From: Microcosmobacter sp040493455
GTDB taxonomy: Bacteria; Bacteroidota; Bacteroidia; Flavobacteriales; Flavobacteriaceae
Length of the DNA: 64,000 nucleotides
Reading direction: 5' to 3'
NCBI RefSeq assembly: GCF_040493455.1
Contig: NZ_JANFDA010000003.1
Span: forward strand, 372,001-436,000
In this document: positions 8,898 to 17,683 of the stretch, one piece after another
Position numbering within the stretch: position 1 is the first letter of the stretch
Layout of the letters: each line of letters starts with the position of its first letter
Program-made: the position numbers and the translations under genes
Notes under the pieces: model-generated
What the model saw: the letters and a program-made list of their open reading frames with translations, nothing else
Told to the model about the DNA's origin: nothing
Database searches by the model: none

Positions 8898-9950
8898 ATG
8901 GTCAGTAAGTTTACTCCAGAAATAGGCAAAGTTTATTTTGTAAATGACTATTCCATGTATCAAATCCTATCTGGACATGGCAGTATTGAAGTAGATTTTA
9001 AAACGTATTTAGATTGGGAAGACAAGATTATTTTCCTCGAAAAAGGTCAATATATAAAGTTCTTATCTGAAGATTTTGAGGTAAGAAAATTTGTTTTCGA
9101 TGATGAGATTATGTTTAGAAGTAAGGACGTAAGAGTACTTTTTAAACACCTAATTTCATTGGGATACATAAACTTCAAGGAATGTGAAGATTGTCACAGT
9201 TACCTCACTAATACCGTATTTAGCGATGCTACGAGCGATATTATAGATATGTCTTCAAAACAATGGTATTGGCAAAACCCTTTTCATGCTAATAAAGATG
9301 AATACCATTTAATTTTTGATGTTAAGGAGGTCATAGATACAGAATACAACAATAACCTTACTAATGATGATGTAGTCGCTTTGATTGGAGACAAAGGCTA
9401 TAAAGGACAGGCGTTAGTTAAAAATAAAGTAGGATTGTCCGTAAAAAACTTATTGCTGAACAAACGCATTCTGGAAGGACAAAAACAGTTGGCATTTACA
9501 GATAAACCAGTTCAAGAAATTGCTGATGAACTTGGATATAACGATACAGCTTATTTCAATAAAATATTCAAAGTTAAATCTGGAGTTTCTCCTTTAAAAT
9601 TCCGAAGCGATTTCGAATTTGATGAACGAGAAACATTTGTCCAGGATATCTTGGAGTTACTCAAAACATATCATACGTCTGAGCATCAATTAGGTTTCTA
9701 CGCAGACAAGATGCATTTATCTGTCAAAGCCTTATCGAAGAAAGTCAAGACTAAACTGAACACATCATTAGGACAGTTGATCAGAGCAGAATTAATTCAT
9801 ACTGCAAAGCAAAAACTACTCGAAGGAGCTCAAGTTAATGACATAGCTTTTCAACTTGGGTTTGAAGAATCGAACCACTTCACTACATTTTTCAAAAAAC
9901 ATACAACATTCTCACCAACACAATTTAGAGAAGAAAAAGTACAATTATAA
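8898..9950 (+). CDS. AraC-family regulator with two tandem HTH modules
   Basis: A 350-residue transcription factor. Residues 1-100 look like a cupin-type sensor (EIGKVYFVNDYSMYQIL). Two complete AraC/XylS-type DNA-binding modules follow. The first covers about 178-240, with the segments QEIADELGYNDTAYFNKIFK and SGVSPLKFR. The second covers about 250-350, with NDIAFQLGFEESNHFTTFFK and FSPTQFR. Most AraC proteins have one such module, so the tandem layout is unusual and might bridge two sites or half-sites. It lies 93 bases upstream of the SnoaL-like and YHS genes on the same strand, which are its likely targets. The ligand is unknown. Confidence 0.85.
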   Translation: MVSKFTPEIGKVYFVNDYSMYQILSGHGSIEVDFKTYLDWEDKIIFLEKGQYIKFLSEDFEVRKFVFDDEIMFRSKDVRVLFKHLISLGYINFKECEDCHSYLTNTVFSDATSDIIDMSSKQWYWQNPFHANKDEYHLIFDVKEVIDTEYNNNLTNDDVVALIGDKGYKGQALVKNKVGLSVKNLLLNKRILEGQKQLAFTDKPVQEIADELGYNDTAYFNKIFKVKSGVSPLKFRSDFEFDERETFVQDILELLKTYHTSEHQLGFYADKMHLSVKALSKKVKTKLNTSLGQLIRAELIHTAKQKLLEGAQVNDIAFQLGFEESNHFTTFFKKHTTFSPTQFREEKVQL

Positions 9951-9995
9951 GCGTCTTTTTTGTAGCTAATTAGCCCTTATTCATTCAGAAATTTG

Positions 9996-10016
9996 CCTTG
10001 TAAATACAAATCAAGG
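9996..10016. promoter_or_regulatory. Candidate operator upstream of the SnoaL-like gene (inverted repeat)
   Basis: The arms CCTTG and CAAGG flank an 11-base A/T-rich spacer between the AraC-type gene and the SnoaL-like gene. The position, about 28 bases before the ATG at 10044, would suit an operator for the neighbouring regulator. The arms are only five bases, so chance occurrence is possible. Confidence 0.25.
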
Positions 10017-10043
10017 TTTGTTTAATCTTAAAAATTAAAAAGA

Positions 10044-10397
10044 ATGAATATTAAAAATTTAGTTACACAAATGGATGGCATAGTGGCACAAGGTGCTATA
10101 GTAGATGCTGTCAAACAATTTTTTGCAGACAATGCAACAACTTCAGATTTTGGAGGCGTAAAAACATCCAATAAGCAACAGATGGTTGAGAAAATGGAAG
10201 GCTTTGCTGGTGCTATCGCTGAAGTGAATGGTATTACTCACCATCACTCAATAGTTGATGGAAATGTATCAGCTTCTGAATTCACATTTGATTTTAAAAT
10301 GAAGGATGGAAGTGATATTTATTGGCATGAAGTTATCCGTCGTATCTGGAATGCTGAAGGTAAGGTAATTCAAGAAGAATATTTTAACGCAAATTAA
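10044..10397 (+). CDS. SnoaL-like / NTF2-fold small protein
   Basis: A 117-residue cytoplasmic protein without a signal peptide. The pattern matches the SnoaL-like NTF2-fold family: a long first helix, VKQFFADNATTSDFGG, a conserved HHHS-containing strand around residue 70, and KDGSDIYWHEVIRRIW. NTF2-fold proteins are small cone-shaped binders or enzymes whose activity cannot be read from sequence. The gene follows a tandem-HTH AraC regulator and precedes a YHS-domain gene by 13 bases, so the two small genes probably form an operon. The function is unknown; a role in handling small molecules or stress is only a guess. Confidence 0.7.
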   Translation: MNIKNLVTQMDGIVAQGAIVDAVKQFFADNATTSDFGGVKTSNKQQMVEKMEGFAGAIAEVNGITHHHSIVDGNVSASEFTFDFKMKDGSDIYWHEVIRRIWNAEGKVIQEEYFNAN

Positions 10398-10410
10398 AAC
10401 ACAAGAAATA

Positions 10411-10884
10411 ATGAAAAATATAATTAAAACAATGCTGTTGGTTATGACATTTATAACAGCAATAACGGTAGAAGCGCAAGATAAAAAAGCTAATAACATA
10501 GACAACAGTAATATTGCTTTACAAGGCTATAGTCCTGTGTCATATTTGGATTTAGGAATTGCTCAAAAAGGATTAAAGCAGTATAAGTCTGAACACAATA
10601 AGATTGTATACTATTTTACGTCTGAAGATCAGAAGAAAGCTTTTGATAGCAATCCAAACAAGTACTTACCTCAATATGGTGGTTACTGTGCTTTTGGTGT
10701 GTACGCAGGTGCAAAATTTAGACCAGACCCAAATAAATTCATTGTTGAAAACGGAAAGTACTTTTTGTTTTTATACAATATAGAATTGGATGCTCAGCAA
10801 TTATGGTTAGCTGAAAATAACCATAAGAAATTAGTTGCTACTGCGAATAAGAACTGGTCAAAGTTGAAGAGTACTTATAACTAA
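10411..10884 (+). CDS. Secreted YHS-domain protein
   Basis: A 157-residue protein with a signal peptide (about residues 1-22, ending TVEA-QD) and a YHS-type domain (about 32-90): ALQGYSPVSYLD, a YYFTSEDQKKAFDSNPNKYLP stretch, then YGGYCAFGVYAG with a single cysteine. YHS domains occur in metal-handling proteins and as stand-alone periplasmic proteins in Bacteroidetes; metal binding is suspected for the family but not shown by this sequence. It is coupled to the SnoaL-like gene upstream and ends at a strong bidirectional terminator shared with pheT. Confidence 0.8.
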   Translation: MKNIIKTMLLVMTFITAITVEAQDKKANNIDNSNIALQGYSPVSYLDLGIAQKGLKQYKSEHNKIVYYFTSEDQKKAFDSNPNKYLPQYGGYCAFGVYAGAKFRPDPNKFIVENGKYFLFLYNIELDAQQLWLAENNHKKLVATANKNWSKLKSTYN

Positions 10885-10905
10885 AAGAGGAATTGTCTAA
10901 AAATC

Positions 10906-10935
10906 AAAAACCCTTTCAAGTTTGAAAGGGTTTTT
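10906..10935. terminator. Bidirectional terminator between the YHS gene and pheT
   Basis: A perfect hairpin has arms AAAAACCCTTTCA and TGAAAGGGTTTTT around a four-base loop. It is A-rich on one side and T-rich on the other, so it can stop transcription from both convergent genes. Confidence 0.9.
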
Positions 10936-10937
10936 AT

Positions 10938-13361
10938 TTATCTTAATTCTGCGCCAAGCTTACTTTCAAAATTATTCTGAAGCTTGGACATGATTTTATC
11001 AATTTGCTTATCAGTTAGCGTTTTGCTTTCATCTTGAATGATAAAACTCACGGCATAACTCTTTTTGCCCTTTGGAAGATTCTTGCCTTGATAGACATCA
11101 AAAAGGTTTACATCTTTTAATAGCTGTTTCTCTGTCTGCTTAGCAATTGTATATATTTCTTCGAAAGATGTGTTGTCATCTAACAATAAGGCGAAGTCTC
11201 TGCGAACTTCAGGGTATTTAGAAATCTCATCAACCTTTACTGGTTTTCCACTAATAACCTTTATCACATTATCCCAATTGATATCTGCATACAATACTTC
11301 CTGATCTATATCAAAAGCTTTCAGAATAGATTTCTTTACCAAACCAAACTCCACAAGCCTAATCTTTCCAAAACCTAATGATAAGCCTTCACTAAACTGA
11401 TCATTCTTTATTGGTGATGCTTTAGCATTATTGATGCCTAAGCGCTCCAATAATGCGATCAGTATACCTTTGAAGTAGAAGAAGTCTCCTTTTTTTGTCG
11501 CATCGTACCAACTTTCAGAAGCACGATTACCTGTAACTAATAACGATAGATGTTTGTATTCTTCGCGCTTTTCGTAGTTATGGTAGGTTTTCCCAAATTC
11601 GAACAGCTTAAGATCTTGCTGCTTTCTATTGATATTATGTGAGATGGCTTCTAAACCACTATACAACATGCTTTGCCTTAAAATTGCAAGATCGTTGCTC
11701 AAAGGATTTAGCATGGTAACATTATGTTCCGCCTTTAAGGATTCAGTCAGCTCAATATAATCTGGAGTCGTTAATGAGTTTGATAGGATTTCATTAAAAC
11801 CTTGTGCAGCTAACTGATTTCCTACAACATTCTGAATATTGTGATCTTCAATCTTTGTTGAATAAGAGATAGATGCATTCAGTTTTTCAGTTGTGTTTAT
11901 GTTATTGTATCCATATACACGTAAAACTTCCTCAATCACATCAGCTTCGCGCTGCACATCATTTCTGTATGCAGGAACTGTAAGCCCTAAGCCAGTTTCA
12001 GTAACATTATTCACCTTTATATCAAGAGAAGTCAAAATACCTTTTATAGTCTCTCTTGGAATTTCTTCTCCTATCAATTTCTTAGCGTTTTCAAAACTCA
12101 ATCGTACCTGAAAATCTTCAATCTTGTTTGGATACATGTCTATGACATCACTAGTAATTTCTCCACCAGCTAATTCTTGAATGAGCAGTGCGCAACGTTT
12201 TAGAGCATATTCAGTAATGTTTGGATCGATACCACGTTCAAACCTAAACGATGCATCGGTATTGAGTCCATGACGTTTTGCAGTCTTTCTTACAGAAACA
12301 GGATCGAAATAAGCACTTTCTAAGAAAATATTGGTAGTCTCTTCAGTAACACCAGAATGTATGCCTCCAAAAACACCAGCGATGCACATTGGCTTCTCTG
12401 CATCACAAATCATAAGATCATCTTCATGCAATTCGCGTTCTACTTCATCTAAAGTGATAAACTTTGTACCGGCTTTTAGAGTTTTTACGACAACTTTGTT
12501 CCCAGAAATTTTTCTAGCATCAAAAGCGTGTAGAGGCTGTCCAAGTTCATGAAGTACATAATTCGTAGCATCGACAATATTGTTGATAGGAGAGAGGCCT
12601 ATGGCTTTTAATCTATTCTGAAGCCAAGTAGGAGATTCTTCAACCTTAAGTCCAGAAATAGTAACACCGCAATAGCGTGGAGCTCTTTCTTTATCCTGTA
12701 CATCGACATCAATCTTTAGCATTCTATTATCTGTGTGGAATGCACTAACTGAAGGCGTGATTAATTCGAGATTTGTTTCATGTTGAAGTAGCCCAGCTTT
12801 AAGGTCGCGAGCAACTCCAAAATGACTCATGGCATCAGCACGATTTGGAGTAAGACCAATTTCAAATACATGATCATTTTCAACATCAAAAATATCTGCT
12901 GCAGGAGTACCGACTTTAAGAGCATCGTCCAAGACCATAATACCATCATGTGATGATCCTAAGCCTAATTCATCCTCGGCACATATCATTCCATGGCTTT
13001 CTTCACCACGAATCTTACCCTTTTTTATCTTCCATGCTTCACCTTCTGGAGTATACAATGTAGTGCCTATAGTTGCTACAGGAACTTTTTGCCCTTTAGC
13101 TACATTTGGCGCACCACAAACGATATGTAGAGGAGATTCTCCTCCTACGTCTACAGTTGTAACTTTTAATTTATCTGCATTAGGATGTTTTTCACACGTT
13201 AAAACCTCTCCAACGACAATCCCTTCTAATCCGCCTTTTACAGATTGAAACGTCTCAATACCTTCTATCTCTAAACCAAGATCAGTTAGTAATTCTCCAG
13301 TTTTTTCAGCACTCCAGTCTGTGTTTATAAATTGCTTTAGCCAGTTATATGATATCTTCAT
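10938..13361 (-). CDS. pheT: Phenylalanyl-tRNA synthetase beta subunit
   Basis: An 807-residue bacterial-type PheT, which with PheS charges tRNA-Phe. The N-terminal tRNA-binding OB domain (about 40-150) begins EGIVVGEVLTCEKHPNADKL. The B3/B4 editing region carries GLTPNRADAMSHFGVARDL and the B5 region follows. The C-terminal ferredoxin-fold anticodon-binding domain (about 712-807) contains YPEVRRDFALLLDD. The length is standard. pheS is not adjacent, the usual situation in Bacteroidetes. The start is supported by MKISYNWLKQFIN, typical of the family. A TATCTTTG -7 box lies upstream on the minus strand. Confidence 0.97.
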   Translation of the reverse strand: MKISYNWLKQFINTDWSAEKTGELLTDLGLEIEGIETFQSVKGGLEGIVVGEVLTCEKHPNADKLKVTTVDVGGESPLHIVCGAPNVAKGQKVPVATIGTTLYTPEGEAWKIKKGKIRGEESHGMICAEDELGLGSSHDGIMVLDDALKVGTPAADIFDVENDHVFEIGLTPNRADAMSHFGVARDLKAGLLQHETNLELITPSVSAFHTDNRMLKIDVDVQDKERAPRYCGVTISGLKVEESPTWLQNRLKAIGLSPINNIVDATNYVLHELGQPLHAFDARKISGNKVVVKTLKAGTKFITLDEVERELHEDDLMICDAEKPMCIAGVFGGIHSGVTEETTNIFLESAYFDPVSVRKTAKRHGLNTDASFRFERGIDPNITEYALKRCALLIQELAGGEITSDVIDMYPNKIEDFQVRLSFENAKKLIGEEIPRETIKGILTSLDIKVNNVTETGLGLTVPAYRNDVQREADVIEEVLRVYGYNNINTTEKLNASISYSTKIEDHNIQNVVGNQLAAQGFNEILSNSLTTPDYIELTESLKAEHNVTMLNPLSNDLAILRQSMLYSGLEAISHNINRKQQDLKLFEFGKTYHNYEKREEYKHLSLLVTGNRASESWYDATKKGDFFYFKGILIALLERLGINNAKASPIKNDQFSEGLSLGFGKIRLVEFGLVKKSILKAFDIDQEVLYADINWDNVIKVISGKPVKVDEISKYPEVRRDFALLLDDNTSFEEIYTIAKQTEKQLLKDVNLFDVYQGKNLPKGKKSYAVSFIIQDESKTLTDKQIDKIMSKLQNNFESKLGAELR

Positions 13362-13384
13362 TTGTTGTAAATAGCTTGAAACCG

Positions 13385-13392
13385 CAAAGATA
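13385..13392 (-). promoter_or_regulatory. Candidate -7 promoter element of pheT
   Basis: The minus strand reads TATCTTTG, an exact TAnnTTTG match, 24 bases upstream of the pheT ATG. No clear -33 element is visible at standard spacing. Confidence 0.4.
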
Positions 13393-13479
13393 GCAAACCT
13401 GTTTTCTTAATGAAATGTGATAATGCTTTTTTATGTAAGCTTTTTATTGTTATTTCGATTCATGTATAAAAATATAGAT

Positions 13480-14694
13480 ATGAGACTTTTTACAGCCCTT
13501 TTGGTATTTGTTCTTATCGTTGGATGCAAGCAGGATTTTTCGGAGACATTAAAACCTGGATCTTACCGTGTAATGATGGATCTTAGCGATAACCAAGTAC
13601 TGCCATTTAATATTAGTGTTAAAGAGGGGAGTGTCATAAATATTTATAACGGAAAAGAAGTAATCACTACCGATTTAGTTACTTTTTTTAATGATTCTAT
13701 AAAGATTAATTTCCCAGTTTATGAGGGCTACATTGTTGGAGCTTACAAAAATGGTAATATCACCGACGCGAAGTATATAAAGGAAAGCCTTAATAGAATT
13801 GTACCAGTTAGATTTATGTATGGGGAAAACAATAGATTTATAGATCGTTTGGAACCAAAAGTTGATGTTACTGGAGAATGGGAGATGAATTTTATTGAAG
13901 AAGATGGTTCTAGTTATACAGGTAAAGGAATTTTTGAACAAGTGGAGCATGGTATATTGCGAGGCACAATAAGAACTACTACTGGTGACTATAGATATTT
14001 AGATGGTGTAACATCGAAGGACAAAATTAAGCTGTCTACATTCGATGGAGCTCACGCTTTTTTATTCACAGGTAATGTTAAGGATTCAGTTTTGGAGGGT
14101 ACGTTTTATTCTGGGAATCATTACAAGGCTAATTTTACTGCAACACGTAATGATAATTACGAATTACCAGATGCGAATAGCTTGACATACCTTAAAGAAG
14201 GATACGATAAGGTAGAATTTAGCTTTCCAGATGAAAATGGTACTATGGTGTCCTTGGAGGATGAACGTTTCAAGGATAAGGTAGTTTTGGTGCAAATTAT
14301 GGGAACTTGGTGTCCAAATTGTTTGGATGAAAGCCGTTTCTATTCAGAATACTATCAGGAACATGCCAATGAAGATTTAGAAATCATAGCTTTAGCTTTT
14401 GAGTACGCCAAGACTGAAGAGAGAGCGATCAACAATATTAAACGATTACGAGAGCATACTGGGATTACATATCCTATTCTTTTGGCTCAGGTTGGGACAT
14501 CGAGTAAGTCCAAGGCTAATGAAAAATTACCAATGCTAAATCATGTGCTTAGCTACCCAACAACCTTATTCATTGATAAAAAAGGAGAGGCTAGGAAAAT
14601 CCATACAGGATTCAATGGTCCAGCTACTGGAAAAAAATATACCGAATTCGTTACCGAGTTTGAAAGCTTTGTAGACCAGTTACTCAAGGAATAA
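13480..14694 (+). CDS. TlpA-like thioredoxin-fold lipoprotein
   Basis: With the start at 13480, the protein has 404 residues and opens with a lipoprotein signal, MRLFTALLVFVLIVGCKQ, with the lipid-bearing cysteine at residue 16. An upstream in-frame ATG at 13417 would place extra hydrophobic residues in front and spoil this signal, so the later start is preferred. A beta-rich region (about 20-240) of unknown fold is followed by a TlpA/ResA-type domain (about 250-400) with the redox motif WCPNC (C278, C281) and the cis-Pro segment LSYPTT. It probably acts as a periplasmic or outer-membrane disulfide reductase. It stands alone between pheT and the Cys-repeat lipoproteins. Confidence 0.85.
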   Translation: MRLFTALLVFVLIVGCKQDFSETLKPGSYRVMMDLSDNQVLPFNISVKEGSVINIYNGKEVITTDLVTFFNDSIKINFPVYEGYIVGAYKNGNITDAKYIKESLNRIVPVRFMYGENNRFIDRLEPKVDVTGEWEMNFIEEDGSSYTGKGIFEQVEHGILRGTIRTTTGDYRYLDGVTSKDKIKLSTFDGAHAFLFTGNVKDSVLEGTFYSGNHYKANFTATRNDNYELPDANSLTYLKEGYDKVEFSFPDENGTMVSLEDERFKDKVVLVQIMGTWCPNCLDESRFYSEYYQEHANEDLEIIALAFEYAKTEERAINNIKRLREHTGITYPILLAQVGTSSKSKANEKLPMLNHVLSYPTTLFIDKKGEARKIHTGFNGPATGKKYTEFVTEFESFVDQLLKE

Positions 14695-14789
14695 ATGTTA
14701 TTAAATAATTTGCTTGTAGGCTAGTGTAACTTTTCCTTGGCAATAATATTCTAAAAATTGCATTATGTTTGTAGAATAAAATTATTGTT

Positions 14790-15548
14790 ATGAAGAGAAT
14801 TTTTGCCCTTGTTTCATTCCTGTTTTTATTTACAGCAATTACTTGTGATGATGAGCCTTTAGATAACGGAATAGAGGCTAATAACCAAAATCCTGATGTT
14901 ACTTGTGAGCAAGCAATATTGGATGTTGCTGATGCTGCTCTAGCATTTATAAACCTTACAGAAGATGATGAGAACTATACTGAACTCTGTTTGGATTACA
15001 GAGATGCATTAGAAGTACAACTTGCCGCATGTGGAGATTCAGAAGGCGCGATACAAGCTGCAATAGATGCTTTAGGAGATTGTGGTGATGATGGTAATGG
15101 GCAAACAGAAGTGGATATAGTTGGCACTTGGCAATTAACAGCCTGGATAGGTGAGGAGCCAATAGACTTAAATAACGACGGAACAGAGAATATTGACTTC
15201 TTACAGGAAATGGACTGTTATAACAATGAATTTTTAGAGTTCAATGCAGATGGTACTGGAGTTTCTACAAATAACTCTTATGCAGATATTCTTATAGAAG
15301 GAGAAATAGGAGATAATAATACAGTTGAGTTTTCAGTAGACTGTATCATAGAGTTTGAAGAATCCTCTTTTACTTGGGAAGAACAAAACGGAAATTATGT
15401 TCTTACAGTTAATGGCGACGCCCTTAATGCGACCAAAGATGGTAACGAACTTAGTATTTTTATTGAAAGCGGTTTTGTCGTTGTTGATAGTGAAGATTTA
15501 ACAGTTACAATTACTCAAGACTTAACGTTTGTGTATACAAAACAGTAA
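14790..15548 (+). CDS. Cys-repeat lipoprotein with C-terminal lipocalin-like domain
   Basis: A 252-residue protein with an N-terminal export signal ending AITC (Cys19), a weak lipobox, so it is probably a lipoprotein. Residues 39-98 form one copy of a Cys-rich repeat (C39, C67, C81, C98), also found three times in the next gene, with conserved segments DVADAALAF, YTEL, ACGD and IDALGDC. The C-terminal half (about 108-252) begins VDIVGTWQLT and resembles a lipocalin-like beta-barrel. The first 100 residues are clearly paralogous to those of the downstream gene, indicating duplication and domain shuffling. The function is unknown. A terminator follows the stop codon. Confidence 0.8.
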   Translation: MKRIFALVSFLFLFTAITCDDEPLDNGIEANNQNPDVTCEQAILDVADAALAFINLTEDDENYTELCLDYRDALEVQLAACGDSEGAIQAAIDALGDCGDDGNGQTEVDIVGTWQLTAWIGEEPIDLNNDGTENIDFLQEMDCYNNEFLEFNADGTGVSTNNSYADILIEGEIGDNNTVEFSVDCIIEFEESSFTWEEQNGNYVLTVNGDALNATKDGNELSIFIESGFVVVDSEDLTVTITQDLTFVYTKQ

Positions 15549-15565
15549 AAAAATAGACACTTAAG

Positions 15566-15593
15566 AAAAGCCACTCAACCGAGTGGCTTTTTT
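15566..15593 (+). terminator. Rho-independent terminator after the first Cys-repeat lipoprotein
   Basis: The stem AAAAGCCACTC / GAGTGGCTTTT with loop AACC is followed by a T tract, 18 bases after the stop codon. It separates the two paralogous lipoprotein genes into distinct transcription units. Confidence 0.9.
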
Positions 15594-15644
15594 GATTCAT
15601 AAAAAATGTTAAGTTTGTATACGCTAAATCAATCTAAATCTATT

Positions 15645-16871
15645 ATGAAAAAAATACTTTCGCTTTTTGCTTTTTTATTTCTATTCGTAGCAATAACCTG
15701 TGAAGATGAACCATTGGATGAGGGTATTGAGGGTAATCAACAGAATAATACGTCTTGCGAGCAGGCCACTTTAGATGTTGCAGATGCAGCACTTGCTTTT
15801 ACCAACATAATAGATGGTAATTATACTGAACTATGTACGGATTATGTGAATGCTCTAGAGACTTTGATCGAAGCATGCGGAGACCCTGACGGTTCCATAC
15901 AACAGGCTATTGATGCTTTAGGAGATTGTCAAGATCCAGAGACTTTTAATGATTGTGAAGCTGCTGAAAACGCAGCTAACCTTGCTCAAATTAATCTAGA
16001 GAATGCGCCAGATGAAGAATATGGAAACTTTTGTACAGTTTATATCGCAGCTCTAGAAAATCAGATTGCAGAATGTGGAGATGCAGATGGAAGTTTACAA
16101 GCCATTATTGATGGTTTGGGAGATTGTTCGAGTGTTCAAAACGATGATTGCGAAATGGCTACTCTAGGTGCAGAAACTGCACAAGCCGAATTAGAAAATG
16201 CGACAAGTGATACATATAATGCAATGTGCTCAGCTTATATAGCAGCACTACAAGAGCAAATTACGGCATGTGGAGATCCAAATGGAGACATACAAGCAAT
16301 AATAGATGATTTAGGAAATTGTGAGGCTCCTACTGCCTATGAGATAGGAGATATTGGACCAGGTGGAGGATATGTTTTTCATGTAACTAACGGAGGTATG
16401 AATGGTCTAGAAATAGCACCGAGCTCTACTGAGTTTCAAACTCAATGGGGTTGCTATAATATGGCTATATCTGGAACATCGAGCGATGTAGGTTCGGGAC
16501 AGGCTAACACAAATATTATCTTGGATTTCCACAATAACATCGATTTTTACAATAACCCAGAGCAATGTCAGGAATTTGTTAACCCGGTTGGTGTGATACA
16601 AAGTACAGGTGATGTCGCAGCTAAAAATTGTGACGATCTTGTTTTTGGAGGAAAGGATGATTGGTATTTACCTTCGATAGGAGAGCTTTCATTGGTTTAT
16701 GATAATCTTGTAAGCCAAGGCCTAGGAGACATATCTGAAGGTGCATTTTGTAGCTCTACGGATGATGACTCCGAGGTTCGTAGAATGTGGGTAATCTTTT
16801 TTGAAGAAGGAAATACTACTACACTCTGGAAATATGATTTATGGGATTATCGAGCGATACGCTCCTTCTAA
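15645..16871 (+). CDS. Lipoprotein with three Cys-rich repeats and a DUF1566-type C-terminal domain
   Basis: With the start at 15645, the protein has 408 residues and opens MKKILSLFAFLFLFVAITC, matching its upstream paralogue; the longer in-frame start at 15606 would add 13 polar residues before the signal and is rejected. Three tandem repeats follow, with cysteines at 38/64/78/95, 104/130/144/161 and 169/195/209/226. The spacing is 26, 14 and 17 residues every time. The C-terminal domain (about 230-408) has IGDIGPGGGYVFHV and DDWYLPSIGELSLVYDNL, as in DUF1566/Lcl-type domains found in surface proteins. It is probably an exposed outer-membrane lipoprotein. The repeats may be disulfide-bonded helical modules; ligand and role are unknown. 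Confidence 0.85.
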   Translation: MKKILSLFAFLFLFVAITCEDEPLDEGIEGNQQNNTSCEQATLDVADAALAFTNIIDGNYTELCTDYVNALETLIEACGDPDGSIQQAIDALGDCQDPETFNDCEAAENAANLAQINLENAPDEEYGNFCTVYIAALENQIAECGDADGSLQAIIDGLGDCSSVQNDDCEMATLGAETAQAELENATSDTYNAMCSAYIAALQEQITACGDPNGDIQAIIDDLGNCEAPTAYEIGDIGPGGGYVFHVTNGGMNGLEIAPSSTEFQTQWGCYNMAISGTSSDVGSGQANTNIILDFHNNIDFYNNPEQCQEFVNPVGVIQSTGDVAAKNCDDLVFGGKDDWYLPSIGELSLVYDNLVSQGLGDISEGAFCSSTDDDSEVRRMWVIFFEEGNTTTLWKYDLWDYRAIRSF

Positions 16872-16875
16872 ATAT

Positions 16876-16907
16876 AAAAAGCCTCTCAATTCTGAGAGGC
16901 TTTTTTT
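16876..16907. terminator. Terminator after the three-repeat lipoprotein gene
   Basis: The hairpin GCCTCTCA / TGAGAGGC is flanked by an A run on the left and seven Ts on the right. It lies between two convergent genes and may work in both directions. Confidence 0.88.
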
Positions 16908-16927
16908 GTAACCATGTTTTATGACAA

Positions 16928-17650
16928 TTAATTACTAATGCTTCCTGAACCTGAAACTTTAGTGTCTTCTTTTTCTGGGTTTCCTTTATACTCTATATCT
17001 CCCGACCCAGAAACTCGGGCTTTAAGGCTTTTTCTGCTTACCACTTCTGCATCTCCAGAACCAGCAACAGAAACTACTGTATTATTTGCTTCTAGATTGA
17101 AACCATGAAAGTCTCCAGAACCTGCTACACGAGCGTCTAAATCGTTTGTGTTTCCTTTGAGTGTTAAATCTCCAGAACCAGAAACTGCTCCTTTAACTTT
17201 TTGTGTATTGATATCTAATATGACATCACCAGATCCTGCAAGAGCTACAACCAGGTCGTCAGATTTAATTACATCTTTATTGTAAAGATCTCCAGAACCC
17301 GATAGGGCTACAACACTGATATCCTTGAATGGGATAGTTACTTTGATAGTTTTGTTCCAGCTAGTCTTAAGATTCACATTATTCTTAGTCTTTACTATAA
17401 GTTTATTGTCTTTAACTTCAGTAATAATGTATTCTAATAGATTTTCTTCACCTTCAATGGTTAGCTTTCCTTCCTCACCTGCAACTAAGATATAGTCAAA
17501 AGAGCCAGCACACTTTACAGCGTCATAGTCACTTGTTGTTCTCGAAATAGTGGTCATATTACCATTTCCTTTGATTTTCTTTCCCCACAATTGTGCATAT
17601 GATAAGCTTACACTGAGGATTGCAATTACTGCTAAGATTGGTTTTTTCAT
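16928..17650 (-). CDS. Secreted GIN-domain (DUF2807) protein
   Basis: A 240-residue protein with a signal peptide (about 1-19, ending LSYAQ) and a putative auto-transporter adhesin head GIN domain. The tandem motif SGSGD or AGSGD recurs about every 20-25 residues (LSGSGDLY, LAGSGDVI, VSGSGDLT, VAGSGDFH, VAGSGDAE, VSGSGDIE), which implies a right-handed beta-helix with regular turns. It is the last gene of an ECF sigma/anti-sigma operon, 33 bases after the related beta-helix gene. It is likely cell-surface or periplasmic. A structural or signal-reporting role is inferred from position only. Confidence 0.85.
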   Translation of the reverse strand: MKKPILAVIAILSVSLSYAQLWGKKIKGNGNMTTISRTTSDYDAVKCAGSFDYILVAGEEGKLTIEGEENLLEYIITEVKDNKLIVKTKNNVNLKTSWNKTIKVTIPFKDISVVALSGSGDLYNKDVIKSDDLVVALAGSGDVILDINTQKVKGAVSGSGDLTLKGNTNDLDARVAGSGDFHGFNLEANNTVVSVAGSGDAEVVSRKSLKARVSGSGDIEYKGNPEKEDTKVSGSGSISN

Positions 17651-17683
17651 TACTGTTCGTTTTTTGTTGTTATATAATTATTT

